A DNA stretch of 5,256 bases from Verrucomicrobiales bacterium. GTDB lineage: Bacteria; Verrucomicrobiota; Verrucomicrobiia; Verrucomicrobiales; DEV007. A model generated the notes under the pieces. That model did not search any database and was not told the DNA's origin. It saw nothing but the letters and a program-made list of their open reading frames with translations. The position numbers and the translations under genes are program-made. Positions 1-5,256 of this stretch are shown here, in pieces (the stretch's first letter is position 1; every line of letters starts with the position of its first letter). The stretch is taken from NCBI GenBank assembly GCA_022424805.1, contig JAKMGR010000526.1:1-5256 (forward strand), given 5' to 3'.

Positions 1-1076
1 AATTTGATCGGGTCATGGCGGACTACGATCAACCCGCCGGGAGTCCTGCCTTTCGGGATGCCATCGCTGGATTTCTCCATCAGGAGTATGACTGGGCCCT
101 CAGTCGGAAACATGTCGCGATCACCAATGGTGGACAAACCGCATTCTTTTTTCTCCTGAACCGTTTTGCCGGCCTGATGCCGGACGGCTCGCGCAAAAAG
201 ATCCTCCTGCCAATCGTGCCGGAATACATCGGCTACGGAGACCAATGCGTGAGTGGGGGGGAGATGTTCGATGCTCGGAAACCTCTCATTGAGTTTACTC
301 GTGACCATCGTTTCAAATATCGAATCGATTTTGAACATTTGAATGTTGGACCCGAGCATGGAGCGATCGCAGTCTCCCGGCCGACCAATCCGAGCAGCAA
401 TCTGCTTACCAATCACGAGGTTGCCGAGCTTCGTGAAATCGCCGAGGCGAACGGCATCCCCCTGATTATCGACAACGCCTACGGCCTGCCGTTTCCCGGT
501 GTGGTCTTTCACGATGTAGAGCCGGTCTGGGACGATAACATCATTCTGACGATGAGCCTGAGCAAGCTTGGGCTCCCCGGGACTCGCACGGGAATTGTGG
601 TTGCTCGCGAGGAAATCATTGATGAAGTGCGTTCGATGACTGCGATCGTCGGGTTGGCGAACAACAACGTGGGTCAGGCTTTGGCTCGTCCCATCATCGA
701 ATCGGGGCAAGTGAAGCAACTTGCTGAGGAAGTGGTTCGACCGTACTACCAACAGCGATCAGAGCGTGCTCTTGCCATGGCGCATGAATTGCTGCCCCGG
801 CACATTCCCTGGCGCGTCCACGAGAGTGAGGGAGCGTTTTTTCTCTGGTTCTGGTTCGATGGATTGCCGGGAGGTTGTCGGGCATTATACCGCAAATTGA
901 AAGATGCTGGCGTCGTCGTCGTGCCCGGCGAGTACTTCTTTTTCGGTCTCGATACCGATGACTGGGACCATGCGCATCAGTGCGTGCGCGTGAGCTTTAC
1001 CCAGCCGGAGGAAGTCGTGCGGGACGGATTTCGAATCTTTGGAGAAGTGCTGGGCGAGATCTATCACGAAATGTGA
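1..1076 (+). CDS. avtA: Valine-pyruvate aminotransferase (5' end missing)
   Basis: PLP-dependent class I/II aminotransferase of the AvtA type, cytosolic, which exchanges the amino group between valine and pyruvate (2-oxoisovalerate and alanine). The frame is open to the left edge, so the ATG at 15 is internal. By comparison with E. coli AvtA (about 417 residues, from memory) roughly 66 N-terminal residues lie outside. Numbering from that ATG, the visible motifs are YDQPAGS (4-10), ITNGGQTAFF (36-45), a PEYIGYG segment (69-75), SRPTNP with the PLP-contacting Asn125, IIDNAYG with Asp153 for the pyridine nitrogen, SLSKLGLPGTR with the Schiff-base Lys184 and phosphate-binding Arg191, and HQCVRVSF with Arg325 for the substrate carboxylate. 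All key residues are intact, and the order and spacing match AvtA rather than aspartate aminotransferase. TGA at 1074-1076. It converges on the lipoprotein gene. The AvtA-specific segments make the family call strong; real substrate preference is untested. Confidence 0.93.
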   Translation, partial: FDRVMADYDQPAGSPAFRDAIAGFLHQEYDWALSRKHVAITNGGQTAFFFLLNRFAGLMPDGSRKKILLPIVPEYIGYGDQCVSGGEMFDARKPLIEFTRDHRFKYRIDFEHLNVGPEHGAIAVSRPTNPSSNLLTNHEVAELREIAEANGIPLIIDNAYGLPFPGVVFHDVEPVWDDNIILTMSLSKLGLPGTRTGIVVAREEIIDEVRSMTAIVGLANNNVGQALARPIIESGQVKQLAEEVVRPYYQQRSERALAMAHELLPRHIPWRVHESEGAFFLWFWFDGLPGGCRALYRKLKDAGVVVVPGEYFFFGLDTDDWDHAHQCVRVSFTQPEEVVRDGFRIFGEVLGEIYHEM

Positions 1077-1093
1077 AGAACCCGAAAAGAAAG

Positions 1094-1109
1094 CAGAGTC
1101 AGGACTCTG
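1094..1109 (-). terminator. Hairpin with T-rich tail, possible terminator between convergent genes
   Basis: Perfect inverted repeat CAGAGTC-AG-GACTCTG (as RNA, about 6 bp closing a 4-nt loop). Read on the minus strand it lies about 66 nt after the lipoprotein stop codon and is followed by a T-rich run (CTTTCTTTTC), as in an intrinsic terminator. After one mismatch the stem can extend by A-U, G-U and G-C pairs into this run. On the plus strand it lies 17 nt after the avtA stop, but its 3' side (TTCTCC) is a poorer U-tract. It most likely serves the minus-strand gene, possibly both. The short stem and interrupted T-run keep confidence modest. Confidence 0.42.
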
Positions 1110-1122
1110 TTCTCCAGATGCA

Positions 1123-1164
1123 TTGAACGTTCGATGTTCCGAGTTCAACGTGGAGACTTCGGGG
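1123..1164. repeat. Degenerate 7-bp periodic repeat (consensus TTCNANG)
   Basis: Four successive 7-mers starting at 1123, 1130, 1137 and 1144 all begin with TT and end with G (for example TTGAACG, TTCGATG and TTCAACG). Weaker units follow at 1151 and 1158. The first and fourth units are near reverse complements, which gives the inverted repeat TTGAAC (1123-1128) / GTTCAA (1143-1148). This is nested in a second one, TCTCCA (1111-1116) / TGGAGA (1151-1156). The block occupies the convergent gap after avtA and ends at the palindrome beside the lipoprotein stop. Whether it is a dispersed genomic repeat cannot be judged from one copy. Confidence 0.4.
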
Positions 1165-1175
1165 CGAAGCTTCGC
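1157..1175. repeat. Palindromic element abutting the lipoprotein stop codon
   Basis: A perfect 12-bp palindrome, GCGAAGCTTCGC (1164-1175), directly follows the minus-strand stop codon (1176-1178). It overlaps an alternative hairpin CTTCG-GGG-CGAAG (1157-1169). No T-run follows on either strand, so a classical terminator role is unlikely for this element alone. It could stabilise the 3' end of the lipoprotein mRNA or belong to the adjoining repeat block. Confidence 0.35.
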
Positions 1176-1610
1176 TCAGCCTTCCACCTTGACGGCAGTT
1201 GGTTTGCCGGAGGCATCCTCCGAGAATGACATCTTCAGCTTCCAGTGTTGGGAGATCGCTTTCAGCAATTCACGACGAGAAACGTCGGAGCTGGAAAAGT
1301 TAAAGCTCGGTGCGCCGGAAGGAAGGTTCAAGGTTTCGTAGAAAATGTCGTTCAGTGGGACCTGATCAAAAATCAGCTGAGGCGTCATGTGCTTGTAGTC
1401 GACTTCGAATCGCTCATCAAGCCACTTGTTCAGCGGGGCGTAGTCCGTCTTGAGGAACCCGGAGGCGTTGATGGGGCCAGAGTTGTTATTTGGCACTTCG
1501 GCTGGAGCTATCACCTCGCCACCTCCATCTCCAGGATTCGTTTCGCAGGAAGTCAGACCCATGGCGGCTGTCACGAAAGCGGTAAAAATCAAACCTTTGC
1601 GGACTGTCAT
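1176..1610 (-). CDS. Small predicted lipoprotein with an STN/secretin-like domain
   Basis: This is a 144-residue exported protein of unknown function. Residues 1-21 are a lipoprotein signal peptide: basic TVRK, hydrophobic stretch, and lipobox LTSC with Cys22 as the lipidation site. Residues 23-50 form a Gly/Pro/Asn-rich flexible linker, as expected for a tethered lipoprotein. Residues about 75-130 have a beta-alpha-beta-alpha-beta pattern (PQLIFDQVPLNDIFYETL, PSFNF, RRELLKAISQHWKLKMSF). It resembles the short STN domain at the N-terminus of secretins and TonB-dependent receptors, including the 'VPL..IF..L' and '.ELL.AI...W.L' helices. Here the domain stands alone, with no secretin or receptor attached. 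The start is chosen because it gives a complete signal peptide at once; no Shine-Dalgarno is visible before it. It is divergent from coaD. The lipoprotein call is firm; the STN assignment is by pattern only. A role at the outer membrane or in sensing is speculative. Confidence 0.75.
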   Translation of the reverse strand: MTVRKGLIFTAFVTAAMGLTSCETNPGDGGGEVIAPAEVPNNNSGPINASGFLKTDYAPLNKWLDERFEVDYKHMTPQLIFDQVPLNDIFYETLNLPSGAPSFNFSSSDVSRRELLKAISQHWKLKMSFSEDASGKPTAVKVEG

Positions 1611-1709
1611 GGGATAAATAGTAGCGGGATTTAGCGGAATGTCTTTGAAAAATTTACAAAAATAGGTTCAAACTGGCCTTACAGATAGGGGAATTTCCCG
1701 AAAGTTTTT
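1611..1709. promoter_or_regulatory. Divergent promoter region between the lipoprotein gene and coaD
   Basis: This 99-bp gap must hold the starts of two divergent transcripts. Its centre (1644-1664) is AT-rich. It contains the inverted repeat TTTGAA (1644-1649) / TTCAAA (1667-1672) with a 17-nt spacer; each arm gives a TTGAA(A/C) sequence resembling a -35 box on its own strand. A second dyad, GGGAA-T-TTCCC (1689-1699), ends 10 nt before the coaD ATG. I could not find a convincing -10 hexamer at standard spacing on either strand, so exact promoters are not assigned. Confidence 0.35.
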
Positions 1710-2186
1710 ATGAAAATCGCCATTTATCCCGGTAGTTTTGATCCAATCCACAATGGCCACCTCGATGTGATCGAGCGTGCTGCGAAATTGTGGGATCGAA
1801 TAATCGTAGCTTCTGCCAGGAACGAATCCAAGATGGGACTGTTCTCGACGGAGGAGCGCGTTGATCTGATTCGGCAGGCTACTTCACATATCGAGAGCGT
1901 CGAAGTAACGTCCTTCGAGGGCTTGCTTGTCGACTACGTTCAAAAGGAGACGGCAAACGTCGTGTTACGTGGCTTGCGGGCGATCTCTGACTTTGAATAT
2001 GAATTCCAGATGGCTCTCATGAACCAGAGTCTCGATGAAACGCTCGAGACGGTGTTTCTCATGCCAAGTCAGGAGAATATCTACCTGAGTTCACGCATCG
2101 TGAAAGAGGTCGCAAAGCTCGGCGGAGATATCGACGGCTTTGTGCCCGAGGTTGTGAGAGAGGCATTGCGGGCCAAGCTGAAGTGA
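1710..2186 (+). CDS. coaD: Phosphopantetheine adenylyltransferase
   Basis: CoaD catalyses the fourth and penultimate step of coenzyme A synthesis: 4'-phosphopantetheine + ATP to dephospho-CoA + pyrophosphate, in the cytosol. The protein is 158 residues, the normal length for bacterial CoaD, and complete. Visible signature elements of the nucleotidyltransferase superfamily are YPGSFDPIHNGH (6-17) with the (T/H)xGH-type HNGH and catalytic His17; NESKMGLFSTEER (38-50) with Lys41; RGLRAISDFEYE (87-98) with Arg87 and Arg90, and the ATP-contacting Glu98; and LSSRIVKEVA (126-135), the C-terminal ISSxxVKE-type motif. These match the E. coli residues with a one-residue offset. The ATG at 1710 puts the first beta-strand right at the N-terminus, as in the family. 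No clear Shine-Dalgarno precedes it, only a GAAAG 6 nt upstream. It appears monocistronic: the upstream gene is divergent and the downstream gene converges, with 15 nt between stop codons. Confidence 0.98.
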   Translation: MKIAIYPGSFDPIHNGHLDVIERAAKLWDRIIVASARNESKMGLFSTEERVDLIRQATSHIESVEVTSFEGLLVDYVQKETANVVLRGLRAISDFEYEFQMALMNQSLDETLETVFLMPSQENIYLSSRIVKEVAKLGGDIDGFVPEVVREALRAKLK

Positions 2187-2201
2187 GGATCGGCGAAAAT
2201 A

Positions 2202-2747
2202 TCAGGTCGTCATCGGCGCAGGTTGAGTCGGCATAGGCTCGAAGTCGGAGGGAACGCCGGGGAAGTTTTCTTCGCGGAATTTGTCCCAGGTCTTCCGTGT
2301 TTCTTCGGACATAATGGCGGCCATGTCCTCCATGCAGCCGAAGCAGATCATGGCGCTGTCGACCATGTCGTCACCATGACAGACGCCAACAAGGCCGTAT
2401 TCGTCGTCTTTGACGTCGCTGAAATTCTTGTCACAGAGGGAGCACTCATCAAATCCTGAAACATCTCGAAACCGTTCCTCCTGAAATTTCGCGAGGCTTT
2501 CTTTCGATTCATCGGAAGCTTCGTCCAGCATTGCAACGAGGCAGGGCATGCAGAGTGCATACTCGATGATGACTTCATCTCCTTTGAAGTTCTTGGAAAT
2601 CCTATAGCCGTCTTCAAAGTCGGAAAGAGACTCCCCGCAACGGGTGCAGGAGACAAAAGCCCGTCCCTCGTAGAAGGAATGCAAAAGCTTGGGCATGGGT
2701 TCCCGTGGATCATTGGGATCGTGCGGGTATGTCTCCTCTTCGCTCAT
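2202..2747 (-). CDS. Hypothetical protein with a duplicated paired-CxxC (zinc-ribbon-like) module
   Basis: I do not recognise this 181-residue acidic protein as a named family. It has no signal peptide or membrane segment, so it is probably cytosolic. Four CxxC pairs stand out: Cys34/37, Cys66/69, Cys102/105 and Cys135/138. They form two copies of one module: CxxC, an SDF/SDV turn, 28-29 residues, a second CxxC followed by a helix, then KFQEERF (87-93) or KFREENF (156-162), each starting exactly 18 residues after the last Cys. Each module could bind one structural metal such as zinc, or they could be redox-active; the sequence does not decide. Extra Cys123 and His124 occur only in copy two. 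The frame stays open upstream to 2888, but that part overlaps the propeller gene in another frame. The ATG at 2747, 25 nt after that gene's stop, is therefore preferred. It is likely the last gene of the minus-strand cluster. Confidence 0.72.
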   Translation of the reverse strand: MSEEETYPHDPNDPREPMPKLLHSFYEGRAFVSCTRCGESLSDFEDGYRISKNFKGDEVIIEYALCMPCLVAMLDEASDESKESLAKFQEERFRDVSGFDECSLCDKNFSDVKDDEYGLVGVCHGDDMVDSAMICFGCMEDMAAIMSEETRKTWDKFREENFPGVPSDFEPMPTQPAPMTT

Positions 2748-2772
2748 AAATAGTGAAAACGAGTATGGGAAA

Positions 2773-3987
2773 TCACGATGGCTTCGTCCAGCCCTGATTC
2801 CAGAGAATGTGCGTTCCGCTCTTTCCTGGAACGACGATATCATTCCATCCGTTGCCATCGAGATCCTGAACGCGGATCTGCAATCCAATGCCGGGACCTT
2901 CGCCAGCTGGTGCGTTGGAAATCATGTTTTTCTTCCAGGTCTGACCATCGGGGTTCCAATCGTAGTATTGCACCGTGATTGAATCCTCAGATCCAGGGTC
3001 CTTTCCGGAGTGTGCGTAGTAGCGTTTGCCGGTGATGAGTTCCGGTTTCTCGTCGTTGTCGATGTCTGCCCAGGCGAGGCAGTGGGCTTGGGAAAACTTC
3101 TTATCTATGAGGTGCTGACGCCAGACTACCGTGCCGTCCGATTGTGGCTCCAGTTGCTCGTGCCAGTAGAGCCCGTAGTTGTGACCGTCAGCCCAGATGA
3201 TGTCGTTACGTCCATCGCTATTCAGGTCAACAACAAGGATGGGGCAGCTGGCGTGTGGGAGAACGAAATCCTTGTGCCATTCCCAGGTGCCGGAATAGGG
3301 GCCATCGGCAGGGCACTCATACCATCCGCCATAGAAAATAATGTCCTCTTTTCCGTCGCCGTTTATGTCACCGAATCCCATTCCATGTCCATTGCCGCTC
3401 TCGGATACGACGTGCTTCGTCGTCGTTACTTTACCGTCGTCGCCGCGAACGAGACGGATGATCTGCATGGGGTTATCCTTATTCCAGGAGTTTTCCAGCC
3501 ACTCGGGCGTACCGTCTCCATCGATATCGTGGAAGAAAACGGCTTCGTTGTGCGTCGTCCCCGTATCAATGAGTTGATGAACTTTCCAGCCTTCGGCCCT
3601 GTCGTAGTTGCCTTCGCCGGGGTTCTCAAACCAGTTGACGATGGAGAGAGTGAACTGGCCTCCAATGATATCCAGATCGCCGTCGCCGTCCATATCGTAG
3701 AGATGCTCGGCATTGTTCTGCATGTAGTCGGCTCCGAAGGGAAGGATCTTGCGAACGGGCTTCTGGGGGAAGTCGGGAGCTGGATACCAATACTCACCCG
3801 CGGTCACGTCGAGCTTGCCGTCACCATTGATGTCGCCCACCGCGGCGCCTTCGTTGTTATCCTTGTGCAGTTGCTTCACCTCCCATTTCAGAGAGAGTGG
3901 AGCTTTTTTCTTACCCTTTTGCTGGGCATAGATTGTTGCCGACGTCGCGATGACGAGCAGGCAGGGGAGGATGAGTGATTTTTTCAT
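2773..3987 (-). CDS. Secreted FG-GAP/VCBS-repeat beta-propeller protein
   Basis: This 404-residue protein has a Sec signal peptide (MKKSLILPC onward, hydrophobic core, predicted cleavage after IYA at residue 21) and a short basic linker (KGKKK). The rest carries seven FG-GAP/VCBS-type calcium-loop repeats at 52-60, 98-106, 154-162, 207-215, 254-262, 308-316 and 375-383, such as DINGDGKLD and DMDGDGDLD, spaced 46-67 residues. Seven units fit one closed seven-bladed propeller resembling the integrin-alpha head. Loop six (DIDNDEKPE) lacks the usual glycines and is degenerate. No catalytic domain is seen, so it may be a binding or scaffold protein in the periplasm or outside the cell. The ATG at 3987 is chosen because it begins the signal peptide; upstream in-frame starts overlap the preceding gene. 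It starts 19 nt after the cytochrome gene's stop, so the two are probably co-transcribed and may act together. No Shine-Dalgarno is evident. Confidence 0.88.
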   Translation of the reverse strand: MKKSLILPCLLVIATSATIYAQQKGKKKAPLSLKWEVKQLHKDNNEGAAVGDINGDGKLDVTAGEYWYPAPDFPQKPVRKILPFGADYMQNNAEHLYDMDGDGDLDIIGGQFTLSIVNWFENPGEGNYDRAEGWKVHQLIDTGTTHNEAVFFHDIDGDGTPEWLENSWNKDNPMQIIRLVRGDDGKVTTTKHVVSESGNGHGMGFGDINGDGKEDIIFYGGWYECPADGPYSGTWEWHKDFVLPHASCPILVVDLNSDGRNDIIWADGHNYGLYWHEQLEPQSDGTVVWRQHLIDKKFSQAHCLAWADIDNDEKPELITGKRYYAHSGKDPGSEDSITVQYYDWNPDGQTWKKNMISNAPAGEGPGIGLQIRVQDLDGNGWNDIVVPGKSGTHILWNQGWTKPS

Positions 3988-4006
3988 GAAAGAATGAGGC
4001 CTGGTA

Positions 4007-5256
4007 TTATTGAAAGTCTTTGATCGCGATAAAATCAACCACGGAGGCGTCATCGAGCAGTTCCACGGCATAACGATCGAGACCGTAGGCTTTCAGCCCG
4101 ACCAGGGTAAGTTTTTGCGGTCCCGCCTTCTTGATGTGTAAATCAATAATAGCTTCGGTGCCGTTTTCTGGAAGCTTGATTTCTTTTCCCCCGTGAAACA
4201 GGTCCAGATCAGCGAGCTTGCCGGTGATCTTCAGCTTGACCGTTCCTGGCTTTTTTGTGTCGAGAAAAGTGCGGGTAACAGCGTATCGGTTGCGGCCGCG
4301 ACCTACGACGTCGAGCGCCTCAACAGCAGGTAGCTCACCTGATACCATCGAGTAGAGAGGCAGCCAGACGTAGCCATCGAAATCCTCAGCAAAGATCTTA
4401 CGCCCATAGTGGCCGATGTCGTCACGGATTCGCTCGTGTGGGCTCAGCATCTGCCACTGGCGGACGAATCGATTCGACGGGGTTTTGAAATCCCCATCTT
4501 TTCCGAGTTCAGAAAGAAAACGCACGAGATCAACGAACTCGTCCTCGCGCAGACTTGCGGTGAGTCCGGGAGGCATGAGGGAAACTGGGCTGATCTGGTT
4601 GCTGGCAACCTCAGCCTTAGCAATACGGTTTTCATTGCCGATAGCATCGCGAATCACGATCTCGTTAGCGTCTTCGCGAGCAATGGCTCCCGCAAAGGCC
4701 TGGCCGTTCTTCAGAGTGACGAGCGTGGTGTGGTAGCCTTCCTTGATCTTTACGCTGGGCTGCAGGAGGGAATCGACGAGGTAATCGACGGGAGCACTCG
4801 AACCAATACTGACCAGATCCGGCCCTATCACGCCTCCTGCTCCGCCGATCGCATGACAGACGATACACTGCAACTGGGCACGCCGATAGATCTCTTCGCC
4901 TTTGTGTGGATTGCCTTTCTCCGCGACCCGCTGCATCATCGATTCCATCTCGGCGGGCGTGAGAGCGGTCTTCATTGGTTTGATTTCGCCCGCCGCCTGC
5001 AGAGCCTTGACGAGGCCCCGCGGTTTGGTTGCTGCGCTGCTGGCTTTTTGCATTCCGGCCAGGGCAATCGCCTGCGGAAGCGTTTGTCCTTTGAGGGCAC
5101 CTGCAAGAGCGCCCGGTCCCTGCTTGGTGGCGAGAAATGCGTTGAAGATGCCGTGAGGATCTTTTCCATCGGGAGCATCGCGGAGCACTTCGAGTGCAAG
5201 TTTTGCTCCCGGTGAGGGAGTCATCCTTGTTCGCCCGATCACAGCAAGTGAACGAG
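4007..5256 (-). CDS. PVC-type heme-binding CxxCH protein (N-terminus beyond right edge)
   Basis: This is an exported c-type cytochrome domain protein. The frame stays open to the right edge, so a GTG at 5242 or an ATG at 5224 need not be the true start. Numbering from 5242, residues about 10-110 are mainly helical and Ala/Leu-rich, resembling the HEAT-like region that precedes the heme domain in this family. Residues 115-248 are the heme domain: QCIVCH with Cys126, Cys129 and His130 (4853-4867) as the heme attachment site, then GPDL and SLMPPGL, where Met223 is the likely distal ligand, and FVDLVRFLSEL at the end. This pattern is TIGR02603-like. In relatives the missing N-terminus is often a sugar-dehydrogenase-like propeller (TIGR02604), but that cannot be checked here. 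Residues about 256-411 form an additional beta-rich domain that I cannot name. The protein probably works in periplasmic electron transfer linked to sugar or polyol oxidation. It leads the visible minus-strand cluster. Confidence 0.88.
   Translation of the reverse strand, partial: RSLAVIGRTRMTPSPGAKLALEVLRDAPDGKDPHGIFNAFLATKQGPGALAGALKGQTLPQAIALAGMQKASSAATKPRGLVKALQAAGEIKPMKTALTPAEMESMMQRVAEKGNPHKGEEIYRRAQLQCIVCHAIGGAGGVIGPDLVSIGSSAPVDYLVDSLLQPSVKIKEGYHTTLVTLKNGQAFAGAIAREDANEIVIRDAIGNENRIAKAEVASNQISPVSLMPPGLTASLREDEFVDLVRFLSELGKDGDFKTPSNRFVRQWQMLSPHERIRDDIGHYGRKIFAEDFDGYVWLPLYSMVSGELPAVEALDVVGRGRNRYAVTRTFLDTKKPGTVKLKITGKLADLDLFHGGKEIKLPENGTEAIIDLHIKKAGPQKLTLVGLKAYGLDRYAVELLDDASVVDFIAIKDFQ

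Noticed and set aside
1039..1341. Plus-strand open frame bridging the avtA 3' end and the lipoprotein gene
   Set aside because: It overlaps both well-supported genes in other frames and crosses the hairpin and repeat region; no protein features are seen.
1645..1673. Sigma-70 type promoter for coaD built on TTGAAA at 1645-1650
   Set aside because: At 17-nt spacing the -10 position reads TCAAAC, a poor match, and no better hexamer is found nearby. Only a general regulatory region is annotated.
2748..2888. N-terminal extension of the CxxC protein to an upstream start at 2888
   Set aside because: It would overlap the propeller gene's 3' end by over 110 bp in another frame, and the added residues look like out-of-frame translation. 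The ATG at 2747 fits the operon spacing.
3010..3978. Long open frame of 322 codons on the plus strand
   Set aside because: It lies wholly antisense to the FG-GAP propeller gene. Its Val/Ala/Ile-rich composition mirrors the repeated Asp/Gly codons of the calcium loops, and it has no recognisable domain.
3988..4071. Extension of the propeller protein to a start at 4071
   Set aside because: It would bury the signal peptide internally and overlap the end of the cytochrome protein gene. The ATG at 3987 gives a proper signal peptide.
4409..5215. Open frame of 268 codons on the plus strand
   Set aside because: It is antisense to the heme-binding protein gene, whose CxxCH and SLMPPGL motifs prove the minus-strand frame. 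The plus-strand product shows no family features.
1..5256. Mobile elements, CRISPR arrays, tRNA/rRNA, toxin-antitoxin or defence genes
   Set aside because: No transposase or integrase motifs, no regularly spaced direct repeats, no cloverleaf-like or rRNA-like sequence, and no nuclease or toxin motifs were seen on either strand.

Overview
The window looks like an ordinary chromosomal segment from a member of the PVC superphylum, most likely Verrucomicrobiota. The best clue is the protein encoded at the right end. It carries a PVC-type CxxCH heme-binding domain (the TIGR02603-like cytochrome c domain typical of Planctomycetes and Verrucomicrobia). It sits next to a secreted FG-GAP/VCBS propeller protein, a pairing that is common in these phyla. 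The phylum call is an inference from gene content; no rRNA or other marker is present.

Layout from left to right: (1) the 3' part of a valine-pyruvate aminotransferase gene (avtA) on +, cut by the left edge; (2) a short convergent intergenic region with hairpins and a degenerate 7-bp periodic repeat; (3) a small predicted lipoprotein with an STN-like domain on -; (4) a 99-bp divergent promoter region; (5) coaD, phosphopantetheine adenylyltransferase, on +; (6) a minus-strand cluster that converges on coaD. In transcription order the cluster is a heme-binding c-type cytochrome protein (N-terminus beyond the right edge), a seven-repeat FG-GAP propeller protein, and a cytosolic protein with two copies of a paired-CxxC module. 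The gaps in this cluster are 19 and 25 nt, so co-transcription is likely.

The two plus-strand genes are metabolic: AvtA makes or uses valine, alanine and 2-oxoisovalerate, and CoaD catalyses the penultimate step of coenzyme A synthesis. 2-Oxoisovalerate is also a pantothenate precursor, so a loose metabolic link is conceivable, but they are not in one operon. The first two genes of the minus-strand cluster look exported. PVC heme-binding proteins of this type are usually tied to periplasmic oxidation of sugars or polyols, but the substrate cannot be read from what is visible.

I found no RNA genes, mobile elements, CRISPR arrays or phage genes, and no gene-free stretch longer than 100 bp. I do not see a clearly new multi-gene system. 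The most notable items are the duplicated zinc-binding-like protein, the heptad repeat between avtA and the lipoprotein gene, the extra C-terminal domain on the cytochrome protein, and the absence of Shine-Dalgarno sequences at all four visible starts.
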